From JBFHRB01 sp041591915 (GTDB lineage: Bacteria; Actinomycetota; Nitriliruptoria; Nitriliruptorales; Nitriliruptoraceae): a stretch of 17,303 nucleotides of DNA. The notes below the pieces were generated by a model. The model was not told the DNA's origin, searched no databases, and saw nothing but the letters and a program-made list of their open reading frames with translations. Within the stretch, counting starts at the first letter, position 1. Each line of letters begins with the position of its first letter. Made by a program: the position numbers and the translations under genes. Below are positions 6,768 through 16,132 of this stretch, piece after piece. The stretch is from contig JBFHRB010000036.1 of the NCBI GenBank assembly GCA_041591915.1, positions 1-17,303 of the forward strand, given 5' to 3'.

Positions 6768-7646
6768 CCTGACGCGCGACAGGAGGCCCGCGGCGTTGTC
6801 GTGCAGCACGGCCCGCAGTTCGGTCGGGCCGAGCTCCAGCCAACGGAGCCCGAGCACCTGTGCGGCGAAGGGGCTCGGGATCGTCGGGAAGTCCGACCCG
6901 AAGACCAGGCGCGGCCACAGCGCGGCCAGGCGCGGCATCACGTGCTCCGGCAACTGGCCCAGGTAGGCGGGCTCGGTCAGTGCCATGGAGAGGTCGAGGT
7001 GCATGCCCGGCGTCGACTCCGCCAGCCGCAGGAACCCCTCGACATCAGGTGCGCCGAGGTGGGCCAGCACCACGACGAGGTCGGGATGCCGCTCGAGGAG
7101 GTCTGCCACGACGTCGGGCCCACAGAAGGCCTCGCCCCCGGTGCCGTCCGGGGCGACGCTCGCGTGCAGCACGATGGGGACACGCGCCCGTTCGAGCTGT
7201 GACCAGACGTCCGACAGCACGGGCTCGTCCAGCCGGTACTTCGACACCTGCACGTGGACCTTGCAGACCTGGCCGCCGCGGTGGAGGGCCGTCTCGACGT
7301 ACTGCGCCACGTCGGCGTCGGGGAAGATCGTGAACGTCGGGATGACCTGCGCGTGTTCGTCCGCGAGGCCCATGGTGAAGTCGTTCAGCGCCGCCGCGAG
7401 CGCCGGCTTGTGCGCGTAGGCCAGCGCCGTGTGCTGGCGTACGCCGAGACGGCGCAGGTGGGCCAGTCGCTCGGCAAGGGGCCACCGGTAGGTGATCGGC
7501 CACGCGGGGTCGAGGCGGTCGAAGTAGCGCCAGATCGCCTGCTGCAGCCGCTCCGGGAAGGCGTGGACGTGGATGTCGATGATCCCCGGCGCCCCGATGG
7601 AGCGGACGAACGGCGCGACCTCGTCGTCCGTCGTGGGGTAGTCCAT
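6762..7646 (-). CDS. amidohydrolase-2 family metal-dependent hydrolase
   Basis: This 294-aa TIM-barrel hydrolase belongs to the amidohydrolase-related family, which includes decarboxylases such as ACMSD and gamma-resorcylate decarboxylase as well as hydrolases. Visible metal-site motifs are D24-x-H26-x-H28 (DIHVHAF) after strand 1, H161 in IVLHAS, H196 in LAHLGAP, and D252 in FGSDFP. K129/H131 in CKVHVQV fall where a strand-4 ligand could sit. No signal peptide is present, so it is cytosolic. The ATG at 7646 is supported by GGGAGG 9 nt upstream. Its substrate cannot be deduced: neighbours are an ABC-F ATPase upstream (same strand, 88 nt gap) and the c-di-GMP protein downstream, and neither gives a pathway. 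Length and motifs are ordinary for the family. Confidence 0.85.
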   Translation of the reverse strand: MDYPTTDDEVAPFVRSIGAPGIIDIHVHAFPERLQQAIWRYFDRLDPAWPITYRWPLAERLAHLRRLGVRQHTALAYAHKPALAAALNDFTMGLADEHAQVIPTFTIFPDADVAQYVETALHRGGQVCKVHVQVSKYRLDEPVLSDVWSQLERARVPIVLHASVAPDGTGGEAFCGPDVVADLLERHPDLVVVLAHLGAPDVEGFLRLAESTPGMHLDLSMALTEPAYLGQLPEHVMPRLAALWPRLVFGSDFPTIPSPFAAQVLGLRWLELGPTELRAVLHDNAAGLLSRVRA

Positions 7647-7667
7647 GGCCCATCGCCTCCCGTGGGT

Positions 7668-7687
7668 CCCCGGAGGCTAGACCGGGG
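7668..7687 (-). terminator. candidate hairpin after the leftward ABC-F gene
   Basis: CCCCGG (7668-7673) and CCGGGG (7682-7687) form a 6-bp stem with an 8-nt loop, about 48 nt past the ABC-F stop and just before the amidohydrolase ribosome site. It would separate the two minus-strand genes. There is no T-tract. Confidence 0.35.
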
Positions 7688-7734
7688 CCGGGACTGCCCC
7701 TTCTCGCGCCGATGCCGAGCCTCGTCCGGAGCAG

Positions 7735-9726
<1,992 letters not shown>

Positions 9727-9733
9727 CGGGTGG

Positions 9734-9739
9734 AGCGTA
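9734..9739 (-). promoter_or_regulatory. -10 hexamer TACGCT of a leaderless promoter (leftward ABC-F)
   Basis: On the minus strand TACGCT is followed by exactly 7 nt (CCACCCG) and then the GTG start codon. A transcript starting 7 nt after a -10 would begin at the GTG itself. This is the arrangement of leaderless genes known to be common in actinobacteria. No -35 consensus is visible; its position would lie at the start of the opposite gene. Confidence 0.5.
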
Positions 9740-9745
9740 CGGGCG

Positions 9746-9751
9746 TAGCCT
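9746..9751 (+). promoter_or_regulatory. -10 hexamer TAGCCT of a leaderless promoter (rightward ABC-F)
   Basis: TAGCCT is followed by 8 nt and then GTG at 9760, again the spacing of a leaderless start. It is 6 bp from the opposing -10, so two polymerases could not occupy both sites at once. No clear -35 is seen. Confidence 0.45.
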
Positions 9752-9759
9752 CGCGCGCC

Positions 9760-11499
9760 GTGCACCTCGTGAGCGTCGCCGACCTGGCGAAGACCTACGA
9801 CGACCGGACCCTGTTCGCGGACGTCTCCTTCGGCCTGACCAGCGACGACCACGTCGGCGTCGTCGGACGCAACGGCAGCGGCAAGTCCACGCTGCTGCGG
9901 ATCGTTGCCCGCGAGGTCGAGGCGGACGCCGGCGAGGTCGTCTTCAACCGCCGCGCGCGGGTGGCGCACCTGGCCCAGGACCCGGCCCTGCCGGCCGACG
10001 CGACCGTGGTCGACGTCGCAGGCGACGTCGATGATCCCCACGTCCAGCCGCACGACGTCGAGCAGCTGGTCGACGAGCTCGGACTGGACCCGCAGGCGCG
10101 CGTCGGCAGCCTCTCCGGCGGCCAGCGCCGCCGGGTCGCACTCGCCCGAGCCCTGCTGCCCGAGAGCGACCTCCTGATCCTCGACGAGCCCACGAACCAC
10201 CTCGACGTCGACACCATCGACTGGCTCGAGGCACGGCTACGGCAGCGCACGGGCGGTCTGCTGCTGGTCACGCACGACCGCTACTTCCTCGAGCGCCTGA
10301 CCAACCGCATGCTCGACCTCCACGACGGCACGGCGTCCTGGCACGAAGGCACCTACGCCGACGTCGTCGAGGCCCGCGCGCTTCGGGCCGAGCAGGCAGC
10401 CGCCTCCGAGCGCCGGCGCCAGAACATCCTGCGCAAGGAGCTGGCCTGGCTCCGTCGTGGACCGAAGGCGCGCACCTCGAAGCCGAAGTTCCGGCTGGAC
10501 CAGGTGGCCGAGCTCCGGTCGCGCGATCCCGACCGCGAGTCGGGCCAACTCGACCTCGGCACCGGACGGCGTCGGCTCGGTGACCGGGTCGTCGACCTCC
10601 ACGACGTCACCGTGTCCTACGGGGGCGCGCCGGTGCTGCAGGACGTGAACCTGCTGACGGCGCCCGGCGAGCGCATCGGGATCGTCGGGCCGAACGGCGC
10701 CGGCAAGACCACCCTCCTCCGGGCGCTCGCTGGCGACCTCGCGCCGACGTCCGGGCGGAGGGCCGTGGGCGACACCGTGGAGCTCGCCGTGTACCGGCAG
10801 GAGTCGGAGGCCGTCCCGGACGGGCGCCGCGTGATCGACACGATCCGCGAGATCGCCGAGTGGGTGCCGCTCGCCAACGGCGAACGGCTGTCCGCGAGCG
10901 CGCTCGCCGAGCGGTTCCTGTTCGACGACCGGCTCCAGCACGCCGAGGTGCGGCGGTTGTCGGGCGGGGAGCGTCGGCGACTCGCGCTCCTGCACGTCCT
11001 CGTCCGCGCACCCAACGTGCTCCTGCTCGACGAGCCGACGAACGACCTCGACCTCGACACCCTCGCCGTGCTCGAGGACCACCTCGACGGCTTCGCCGGG
11101 ACCCTGGTCGTGGCCAGCCACGACCGCTACCTCCTCGACCGGGTGACGGACGTCGTCTATGGCCTCGAGCCGGACGGCACCGTGCGCAAGTACCTCGACT
11201 GGGAGCAGTACCGGCAGGCCCACGCCACGACCGAACCGGGTGCGGCCCCCGCGACGACGACGTCCGGGGTCGCGGACAGCCGGGACGCCAACCGCCGACG
11301 GCAGGGGCGCCTCAAGCAGGCACGCTCGCTGGAGACGAGGATGCGGACGCTCGAACGACGGCGAGATGAGCTCGACACGGCCCTGGCCTCGGTCGGGACC
11401 GACCACCAGCGCGCTGCCGACCTCGCACGAGAACGCGGCGAGCTCGTGGACGAGCTCGCCGCGTTGGAGGACGAGTGGCTGGAGCTGTCGGTCGACTAG
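9760..11499 (+). CDS. ABC-F family ATPase (Uup-like)
   Basis: This 579-aa soluble tandem ABC ATPase has Walker A GRNGSGKST (36-44), signature LSGGQ (118-122) and LDEPTNHLD in domain 1. Domain 2 has GPNGAGKTT (310-318), LSGGE (400-404) and LDEPTNDLD. The interdomain linker contains ELAWLRRGPKARTSKPK (227-243), which resembles the 'WIRQGIKARRTRN' segment of Uup, so I place it in the Uup branch. Residues about 508-575 form a C-terminal coiled coil, also a Uup feature; in Uup it is linked to DNA or ribosome binding. Its role is probably at the ribosome or in genome stability, by homology only. The GTG at 9760 gives MHLVSVADLAKTY, the natural start of the fold, and sits 8 nt behind a TANNNT hexamer; a second GTG three codons on is possible. 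Its stop codon overlaps that of the convergent secreted-protein gene. Confidence 0.9.
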   Translation: MHLVSVADLAKTYDDRTLFADVSFGLTSDDHVGVVGRNGSGKSTLLRIVAREVEADAGEVVFNRRARVAHLAQDPALPADATVVDVAGDVDDPHVQPHDVEQLVDELGLDPQARVGSLSGGQRRRVALARALLPESDLLILDEPTNHLDVDTIDWLEARLRQRTGGLLLVTHDRYFLERLTNRMLDLHDGTASWHEGTYADVVEARALRAEQAAASERRRQNILRKELAWLRRGPKARTSKPKFRLDQVAELRSRDPDRESGQLDLGTGRRRLGDRVVDLHDVTVSYGGAPVLQDVNLLTAPGERIGIVGPNGAGKTTLLRALAGDLAPTSGRRAVGDTVELAVYRQESEAVPDGRRVIDTIREIAEWVPLANGERLSASALAERFLFDDRLQHAEVRRLSGGERRRLALLHVLVRAPNVLLLDEPTNDLDLDTLAVLEDHLDGFAGTLVVASHDRYLLDRVTDVVYGLEPDGTVRKYLDWEQYRQAHATTEPGAAPATTTSGVADSRDANRRRQGRLKQARSLETRMRTLERRRDELDTALASVGTDHQRAADLARERGELVDELAALEDEWLELSVD

Positions 11500-11505
11500 C
11501 CGACC
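11490..11505. terminator. near-palindrome with overlapping convergent stop codons
   Basis: GGTCG (11490-11494) and CGACC (11501-11505) flank a centre containing CTAG (11496-11499). TAG of the ABC-F gene (11497-11499) and TAG of the opposite gene (11496-11498 complement) share two bases within that CTAG. One mismatch interrupts the 16-bp symmetry. It is a possible bidirectional transcription end. Confidence 0.3.
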
Positions 11506-12467
11506 ACGACCTCGCTCGTGCTCACGGCACAGTTGTCCGCGAAACAGGCCACGACGTGGAGCGTGTACGTGCCGGCGCCCGGGGCAGCCAGCTCGCCGCC
11601 GATGGTCGAGGTGCCCTCGCCGTCGTCCACGCCGAGTGCGCCCTCGGCGACGACGCTGCCGTCGGCGTCGAGCAGCCGGGCGACCGCGGTGCGCTCGGGG
11701 ATCACGTAGCTCTCGGTCTGCGTGACCGAGTCGCGCGTCTGCACCGTGTCCGCGACGGCCTGGATCGAGACCCACGCCCCGTCACCGCTGGGCAGCAGGG
11801 TGTTGCCCGGCCGCAGCGGCGCGGCGTTGTCGAGGTCGAGTGGGAGGTGGAAGCGGATCTCGTTCGCGTCGAGGTCGAACTCGCCCTGCACCCACGCGAC
11901 GTGGCCACAGTTCGAGATGACGTCGGTGGCGCAGTTGCCGCGGATGCGGAAGCTCGGGATGGTCGAGTTCGCGTAGTCCGCGAGGTTGCCGGTGATCTGC
12001 TCGGGTGACTGGTCACCGAGGTTGGCGGCCGAGGCGAAGTCGGTCGTCTTGGCCTGGAAGGCCCACTGGCCGCTCGGCCACATGGCGCCCTTCTCCTGCG
12101 CCCCGACGGTCCAGTAGTACCGAACGGTCTCGGGGGGCGGCAGCTGTGACAGGTCGGTCGCGTGCCACACGAGTGTCACGACGCCGGCGTCGCCGTCGGC
12201 GACGTGCGCGCTGAGGCCCGTGAGGTCCAGACCGAACCGGCCGGCGTCCGCCTCAGCCGCAGGTGGCGCGTCGCCTGTCGGGTCGGTCCCCAGCACGACG
12301 GTCGCCTGACCGCCGTAGTCGACGACCCCGTCGATCGCGATGGTGGTGCCATCGACCACCGCGTCGAGGGAGGTGATCGAGGTGTCCGCGACCTCGTCAC
12401 CCGGGCCGGCGGCCAGCAGTGCGGCGGCCAGCGCGAGCGTGGTCAGGCCAGTGAGCGTGCGTCGCAT
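11496..12467 (-). CDS. secreted protein of unknown function
   Basis: This 323-aa protein has a Sec signal peptide (MRR, then a hydrophobic Leu/Ala stretch to about residue 20) and no lipobox. The mature part is acidic and strand-rich, consistent with one or more beta-sandwich domains. It has two close cysteine pairs, C179/C187 and C308/C313, likely disulfides outside the cell. The C-terminal 70 residues ('GELAAPGAGTYTLHVVACFA') look like an Ig-like or CARDB-type beta domain, but I cannot assign a family. The ATG at 12467 is preceded by GGGAGAGAG at good spacing. Transcription probably starts in the 217-bp region shared with the divergent sigma-factor gene. No catalytic motif or transmembrane anchor was found. 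Confidence 0.78.
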   Translation of the reverse strand: MRRTLTGLTTLALAAALLAAGPGDEVADTSITSLDAVVDGTTIAIDGVVDYGGQATVVLGTDPTGDAPPAAEADAGRFGLDLTGLSAHVADGDAGVVTLVWHATDLSQLPPPETVRYYWTVGAQEKGAMWPSGQWAFQAKTTDFASAANLGDQSPEQITGNLADYANSTIPSFRIRGNCATDVISNCGHVAWVQGEFDLDANEIRFHLPLDLDNAAPLRPGNTLLPSGDGAWVSIQAVADTVQTRDSVTQTESYVIPERTAVARLLDADGSVVAEGALGVDDGEGTSTIGGELAAPGAGTYTLHVVACFADNCAVSTSEVVVG

Positions 12468-12599
12468 GTCTCTCTCCCGATGACGGAACGCGAGGGAGGG
12501 CTTCGACGCACGGGGGGCCGGTTCCTGCCCGCCGGAATGGACGCATCGGGCACGAGCGACCGCGCACGAGCGGACTCCTCGTGGCGACAATCACATGAA

Positions 12600-12617
12600 C
12601 AACATCAGCAACATCTG
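12600..12617 (+). repeat. tandem 9-mer in the divergent region
   Basis: CAACATCAG is followed directly by CAACATCTG (one mismatch) in a patch noticeably poorer in G+C than the surrounding DNA, between the secreted-protein and sigma-factor genes. It could be a pair of regulator half-sites. The 217-bp region otherwise shows only the features listed here. Confidence 0.25.
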
Positions 12618-12650
12618 TCACGCTTGCGCGGTGGATGCACACCCATCCGA

Positions 12651-12656
12651 TACCGT
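12651..12656 (+). promoter_or_regulatory. candidate -10 (TACCGT) and ribosome site of the sigma-factor gene
   Basis: TACCGT fits TANNNT. A start about 7 nt downstream gives a leader of roughly 21 nt that contains GGGAAAGG (12671-12678), 6 nt before GTG 12685. The same hexamer and leader length occur at the lipoprotein gene. A TTGCGC at 12624-12629 is too far (21 bp) to be a good -35. Confidence 0.3.
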
Positions 12657-12684
12657 CCGCTCCGGGGTACGGGAAAGGTGGGGC

Positions 12685-13854
12685 GTGGAGACCATGCGGC
12701 TCGCCGACGAGCCAGCGCTCGTCGACCTCATGGAGCGGGGCGTCAGCAGGGGCTTCATCCTGCTGTCGGAGCTCCATGACATCACCGTCGACCTTGACGC
12801 TGGCGATGCCTTCGTCAAGGAGGCGAGCGCGGCTGCCGGTGACCAGGGCATCGTCGTCGTCGACGACCTGGCGCCACCGGACGTCGGGGACGAGCACCAG
12901 ACCCCCAACCCGCTGTCGAACTCCACGGACAGCGTGCGCCAGTACCTCAACGCGATCGGCGCCGTCGCCCTCCTCACCCCGGAGGAGGAGGTCGACCTGG
13001 CGAAGCGCGACCAGGCCGGCCGCGCCGCCACCTGGTGGCTCGACGAGCGCCCCGACGACATCCCACCGCGCAAGCGCGCGATGCTCCGTCGCATCGTCCG
13101 CGACGGCGAGGCCGCCCAGGAGCGGATGGTCTGCGCCAACCTGCGCCTGGTCGTGTCGGTGGCGCGGCGGTACATGGGGCGTGGGCTCTCCCTGCTCGAG
13201 CTCGTGCAGGAGGGCAACCTCGGCCTCATCCGCGGCGTGGAGAAGTTCGACCACACCAAGGGCTACAAGTTCTCGACCTACGCGACGTGGTGGATCCGAC
13301 AGGCACTCACCCGCGGCACGGCCAACAAGGCCCGGGCGGTGCGCCTCCCGGTCCACGTCCACGAGATGGTCGCCAAGATCAAGCGCGTCGAGCTCGAGTT
13401 CCTGCAGATCACGGGGCGCGACCCGTCCGACGAGGAGCTCGCTGAGGCGCTCGACCTGACCCTCGATCGCATGCGCGAGATCAAGCTCGCCGGCCGCGAC
13501 ATCGCCTCGCTCGACCGCCCGGTCGGCGAGGACGGCGACGCGACGATGGGCGACCTCTTCGCCGATGAGGCCGCGATCGACCCCGAGATCGCCGCGGCCT
13601 ACGAGCTGACCCGCCAGGAGCTGCTGATGGCGCTCGACTCGCTCGGCGAGCGCGAGCGCGGCGTCCTCGAGCTGCGGTTCGGCCTGGCCGATGGCGAGTG
13701 CCACACGCTCGAGGAGATCGGCGAGTTCTACGGCGTCACGCGCGAGCGGATCCGCCAGATCGAGAAGAAGACGCTGGCCAAGCTCCGCCACCCCTCGCGC
13801 GCCATGCGGCTGCAGGGCCTGCTCGAGGCGGCGGCCGGCGGCCCACCGCTGTAG
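12685..13854 (+). CDS. sigma-70 family RNA polymerase sigma factor, primary (RpoD/SigA/HrdB) type
   Basis: This 389-aa factor directs RNA polymerase to promoters. Residues about 8-60 resemble region 1.1, an acidic helical segment. Region 1.2 begins at DSVRQYLNAIG (82-92). Region 2 contains NLRLVVSVARRYMGRG, then QEGNLGLIRGVEKFD and KGYKFSTYATWWIRQA (192-207), the -10 recognition and melting helix. Region 3 spans roughly 210-285, and region 4 ends with the helix-turn-helix GVTRERIRQIEKKTLAKLRHP-like segment (350-370). All of these match group 1/2 sigma factors; the presence of region 1.1 favours a primary or primary-like role. GTG 12685 is preferred because GGGAAAGG lies 6 nt upstream; ATG 12694, three codons later, is the alternative. 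An in-frame ATG at 12595 lacks a ribosome site. Whether this is the sole housekeeping sigma cannot be told from one window. Confidence 0.92.
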   Translation: METMRLADEPALVDLMERGVSRGFILLSELHDITVDLDAGDAFVKEASAAAGDQGIVVVDDLAPPDVGDEHQTPNPLSNSTDSVRQYLNAIGAVALLTPEEEVDLAKRDQAGRAATWWLDERPDDIPPRKRAMLRRIVRDGEAAQERMVCANLRLVVSVARRYMGRGLSLLELVQEGNLGLIRGVEKFDHTKGYKFSTYATWWIRQALTRGTANKARAVRLPVHVHEMVAKIKRVELEFLQITGRDPSDEELAEALDLTLDRMREIKLAGRDIASLDRPVGEDGDATMGDLFADEAAIDPEIAAAYELTRQELLMALDSLGERERGVLELRFGLADGECHTLEEIGEFYGVTRERIRQIEKKTLAKLRHPSRAMRLQGLLEAAAGGPPL

Positions 13855-13857
13855 CGG
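13846..13857 (+). terminator. short palindrome over the sigma-factor stop codon
   Basis: CCGCT-GT-AGCGG is a perfect 5-bp stem spanning the TAG at 13852-13854. It is too short to be a convincing terminator, and a 2-nt loop is tight. It is listed because similar stop-codon palindromes recur in the window. Confidence 0.2.
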
Positions 13858-13871
13858 GGACAACACGGGGT

Positions 13872-13877
13872 TACAGT
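13872..13877 (+). promoter_or_regulatory. -10 hexamer TACAGT of a leaderless promoter (transglycosylase)
   Basis: TACAGT is followed by 6 nt (GACCTC) and then GTG at 13884, the geometry of a leaderless transcript. No Shine-Dalgarno precedes that GTG. The promoter lies in the 29-nt gap after the sigma-factor gene, so the hydrolase can be transcribed separately. Confidence 0.45.
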
Positions 13878-13883
13878 GACCTC

Positions 13884-15167
13884 GTGGGGGCTCACCTTCG
13901 ACATCCGCCTGTCCGCCGGAGCATGGCGGCCACCCTCGGCATGCTCGGAACGCTCCTGCTGCTGCCGTCCGCCGGCTCGGCGCAGACGGTCGAGGACCTG
14001 ACCGGCGCGCGCGAGGACCTGCAGGATGCACGCGAGCGCCTCGAGGCAGCCCAGGCCGCGGTCGATCGGACGGAGCGTGAGCTCGCCGCCATCGACGACC
14101 GCCTGAACGCCCGGCTGGCCGACCTCCACGAGATCGAGCAGGCGCTCGCCGTCGCGACGGCCGAGGAGCTGCGGCTGCGTGCCGAGACCCAGCGGATCGA
14201 GGCCGAGCTCAGCGTCGCCGACACCGAGCTCGCCGGCGTCGTCACTCGGTGGGAGGCCAGCCGCGACTCGCTCGAGACGAAGGTCATCACGGCGTACAAA
14301 CGCGGCTCGGACCCGCGGGCGGGGGCGTTCATCACGCTCTTCACGGGCGTCGACGACCTGCATGCGTTCGTCGTGAACCGACGCGCGCTCATGACCATGA
14401 TCGACGAGGACGTCCGGATGACCACGGAGCTCGCGGACCTGAGCGGCGCGGTGGCGGCGCAGCGCCGTGAGGTCGCGGTCCTGCGCGAGGAGGCCCGGAC
14501 CCGCCAGCGGCACCAGGCTCGGGCCACGCGTGCCGTCGAACAGCTCGTGGACCGCCAACGCCTCGTCGTCGCCGCCGTCGCCGAGGAGCGAGCGGCCAAG
14601 GCGACCGTGCTCGCCACCTTCGAGGCCGACCGCGACGCCGCCCGCCAGCTCGTCGCAACGATCGCCTCGCGGATCAGCGAGCTGACCATCGAGCTCAACG
14701 ATGCCGTCGCCGCCCAGTACGCGGCCGGGGTCTTCGACGAGGGCACGCCGAACTGGGTGTTCTCGCTCCCCCAGCGTGGCCAGGACTGGGCGCCGGCCGT
14801 GACGCGGGCGGCGGTCGAGAACCGGCTGGACCCACGGCTGTTCGCGTCGCTGGTCTGGGCGGAGTCGGCGTTCTACCCGGCCGCGGTCTCACACGCCGGC
14901 GCCATCGGCCTCGCCCAGCTCATGCCCGGCACGGCCGCCGGCATGGGGGTCGACCCGTGGGACCCGGTCCAGAACCTGCAGGGCGGCGCCCGCTACCTGC
15001 GTGCCCAGCTCGACACCTTCGGGGCCATCGACCTCGCGCTCGCGGCCTACAACGCCGGTCCCGGCGCCGTGCAGAGGTACAGCGGCATCCCGCCCTACAC
15101 CGAGACCCAGTTCTACGTGCTGCGGGTGCTCGGCTACTACGAGAAGCTCATCGCCGCGGATGGCTGA
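13884..15167 (+). CDS. secreted coiled-coil lytic transglycosylase (SLT domain)
   Basis: This 427-aa exported murein hydrolase starts with a signal peptide: basic n-region HLRHPPVRR, hydrophobic core about 15-28, and probable cleavage after GSA-Q (about 33). Residues about 35-275 are a long coiled coil. The segment ITAYKRGSDPRAGAFITLF and then DLHAFVVNRRALMTMIDED resembles the hook-like coiled coil of PcsB, EnvC and RipC, which is held and activated by FtsEX. Residues about 300-427 are an SLT lytic transglycosylase domain: catalytic E327 in WAESAFYP, then HAGAIGLAQLMPGTA, AYNAGPGAV (388-396) and YTETQFYV. It should cleave the glycan strand to 1,6-anhydro-muropeptides. The GTG at 13884 is chosen over ATG 13923 because only the longer form has a basic signal-peptide n-region, and because TACAGT lies 6 nt upstream. 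Its last 8 nt overlap the transporter gene. Confidence 0.88.
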   Translation: MGAHLRHPPVRRSMAATLGMLGTLLLLPSAGSAQTVEDLTGAREDLQDARERLEAAQAAVDRTERELAAIDDRLNARLADLHEIEQALAVATAEELRLRAETQRIEAELSVADTELAGVVTRWEASRDSLETKVITAYKRGSDPRAGAFITLFTGVDDLHAFVVNRRALMTMIDEDVRMTTELADLSGAVAAQRREVAVLREEARTRQRHQARATRAVEQLVDRQRLVVAAVAEERAAKATVLATFEADRDAARQLVATIASRISELTIELNDAVAAQYAAGVFDEGTPNWVFSLPQRGQDWAPAVTRAAVENRLDPRLFASLVWAESAFYPAAVSHAGAIGLAQLMPGTAAGMGVDPWDPVQNLQGGARYLRAQLDTFGAIDLALAAYNAGPGAVQRYSGIPPYTETQFYVLRVLGYYEKLIAADG

Positions 15168-16092
15168 CGTCGGCGTCCCACCGAGTGCGGCGCGCGACCG
15201 CCATGCGGCACGCACGTTCTCCCCGGCCGTCGTCACCGGGGGGCTGTTGCTGGGCGTCGTGGCGGTCTCGTCGGCCGCCATCCTCGTGCGCATCGCGGCG
15301 GCACCCGCGATCGCGTTGTCGTTCTGGCGGACCTTCGGTGGCGCCGCCGTCCTCGGCCCGTTCGGACTGCGCAACCGGAGGGGCCTGCCACCACTGCAGG
15401 GGTCGACACGGTGGGCGATCGTCGCCTCCGGGCTGTTCCTCGCCCTCCACTTCGCGTTGTTCATCGGCTCGATCTCCTTCACCACCGTCGCCTCCGCGGT
15501 GACGCTTGTCACCGCCTCGCCGTTGTTCGTGGCGCTGGGATCAGCACGCTTCCTCGGTGAGCCGCCGTCGCGGCGGACCTGGATCGGCCTGGCGCTCGCA
15601 CTGTTCGGCGCGCTCGCGATCGGATTCGCAGACGCGTCCGACCTCGAGCTCGGCGGGCGCGCACTCTTGGGGGACGCGATGGCCTTCGGCAGCGCACTTG
15701 CCGTCGCCGGCTACCTGCTGATCGGCCGGCGGCTCCGCGCGACGCTGCCGAACTCCGTCTACGCCGGAGGCGTCTACGCGACCTCGGCGGTCGCGCTCGC
15801 CGTGACGGCACTCATCGGCTCCGTCCCGCTCCTCGGCTTCTCGACGAAGACCTGGCTGGCGATCGCCGCGCTGACCATCGGCCCGCAGCTGCTCGGCCAC
15901 ACCATCTTCAACGCGCTGCTGTCGACGGTGACGCCGGTCGTCGTCTCGATCGTCGTCCTGGCCGAGCCCGTCGTCTCGACGCTGCTCGCCTGGTGGCTGC
16001 TCGCGGAGCTGCCCACGCCGCTGTTCTGGATCGGGGCCCCGTTCATCTTCGCCGGTGTCCTCATCGCCACCACCGACCCGGACCGGGCCTAG
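15160..16092 (+). CDS. EamA/DMT-family transporter
   Basis: This 310-aa integral membrane protein has about ten hydrophobic segments arranged as two EamA repeats. Each repeat ends with the family's acidic/proline motif: FLGEPPS near 131-137 and LAEPVVSTLLAWWLLAE near 267-283. Residues 1-20 are polar and cytosolic. DMT carriers export or import small metabolites such as amino acids or nucleosides; the substrate cannot be read from sequence. Its ATG at 15160 overlaps the transglycosylase stop (ATGGCTGA), which implies translational coupling and one transcript. A channel-like gene follows after 40 nt on the same strand. Length and motifs are typical for the family, with no truncation. Confidence 0.9.
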   Translation: MADVGVPPSAARDRHAARTFSPAVVTGGLLLGVVAVSSAAILVRIAAAPAIALSFWRTFGGAAVLGPFGLRNRRGLPPLQGSTRWAIVASGLFLALHFALFIGSISFTTVASAVTLVTASPLFVALGSARFLGEPPSRRTWIGLALALFGALAIGFADASDLELGGRALLGDAMAFGSALAVAGYLLIGRRLRATLPNSVYAGGVYATSAVALAVTALIGSVPLLGFSTKTWLAIAALTIGPQLLGHTIFNALLSTVTPVVVSIVVLAEPVVSTLLAWWLLAELPTPLFWIGAPFIFAGVLIATTDPDRA

Positions 16093-16132
16093 CCTCGGGT
16101 CCGGGCCGCCCCGAACCGGAAGGACGCAACCC

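Noticed and set aside
4390..6918. Very long minus-strand open frame running on from the thiolase across the GGDEF-EAL gene
   Set aside because: Its translation is Arg/Asp/Leu/Val-rich without recognisable motifs, while the plus strand has a complete GGDEF-EAL protein. Long antisense frames are expected at this GC content.
9850..10730. Similar GNGxGK(S/T)T-encoding stretches within and between the ABC-F genes as DNA repeats
   Set aside because: They are Walker A motifs of homologous domains, not nucleotide repeats of mobile origin.
12595..12684. N-terminal extension of the sigma factor from ATG 12595 (contains two cysteines, CHAC)
   Set aside because: No ribosome site precedes it, the translation does not resemble region 1.1, and a good -10 plus ribosome site lie inside it and serve GTG 12685.
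13923..13925. ATG 13923 as start of the transglycosylase
   Set aside because: It would leave a signal peptide without a positively charged n-region. GTG 13884 supplies one and has a leaderless-type -10 in front.
12468..14031. Minus-strand open frame covering the sigma-factor gene
   Set aside because: It is antisense to a full sigma-70 protein and lacks any conserved motif.
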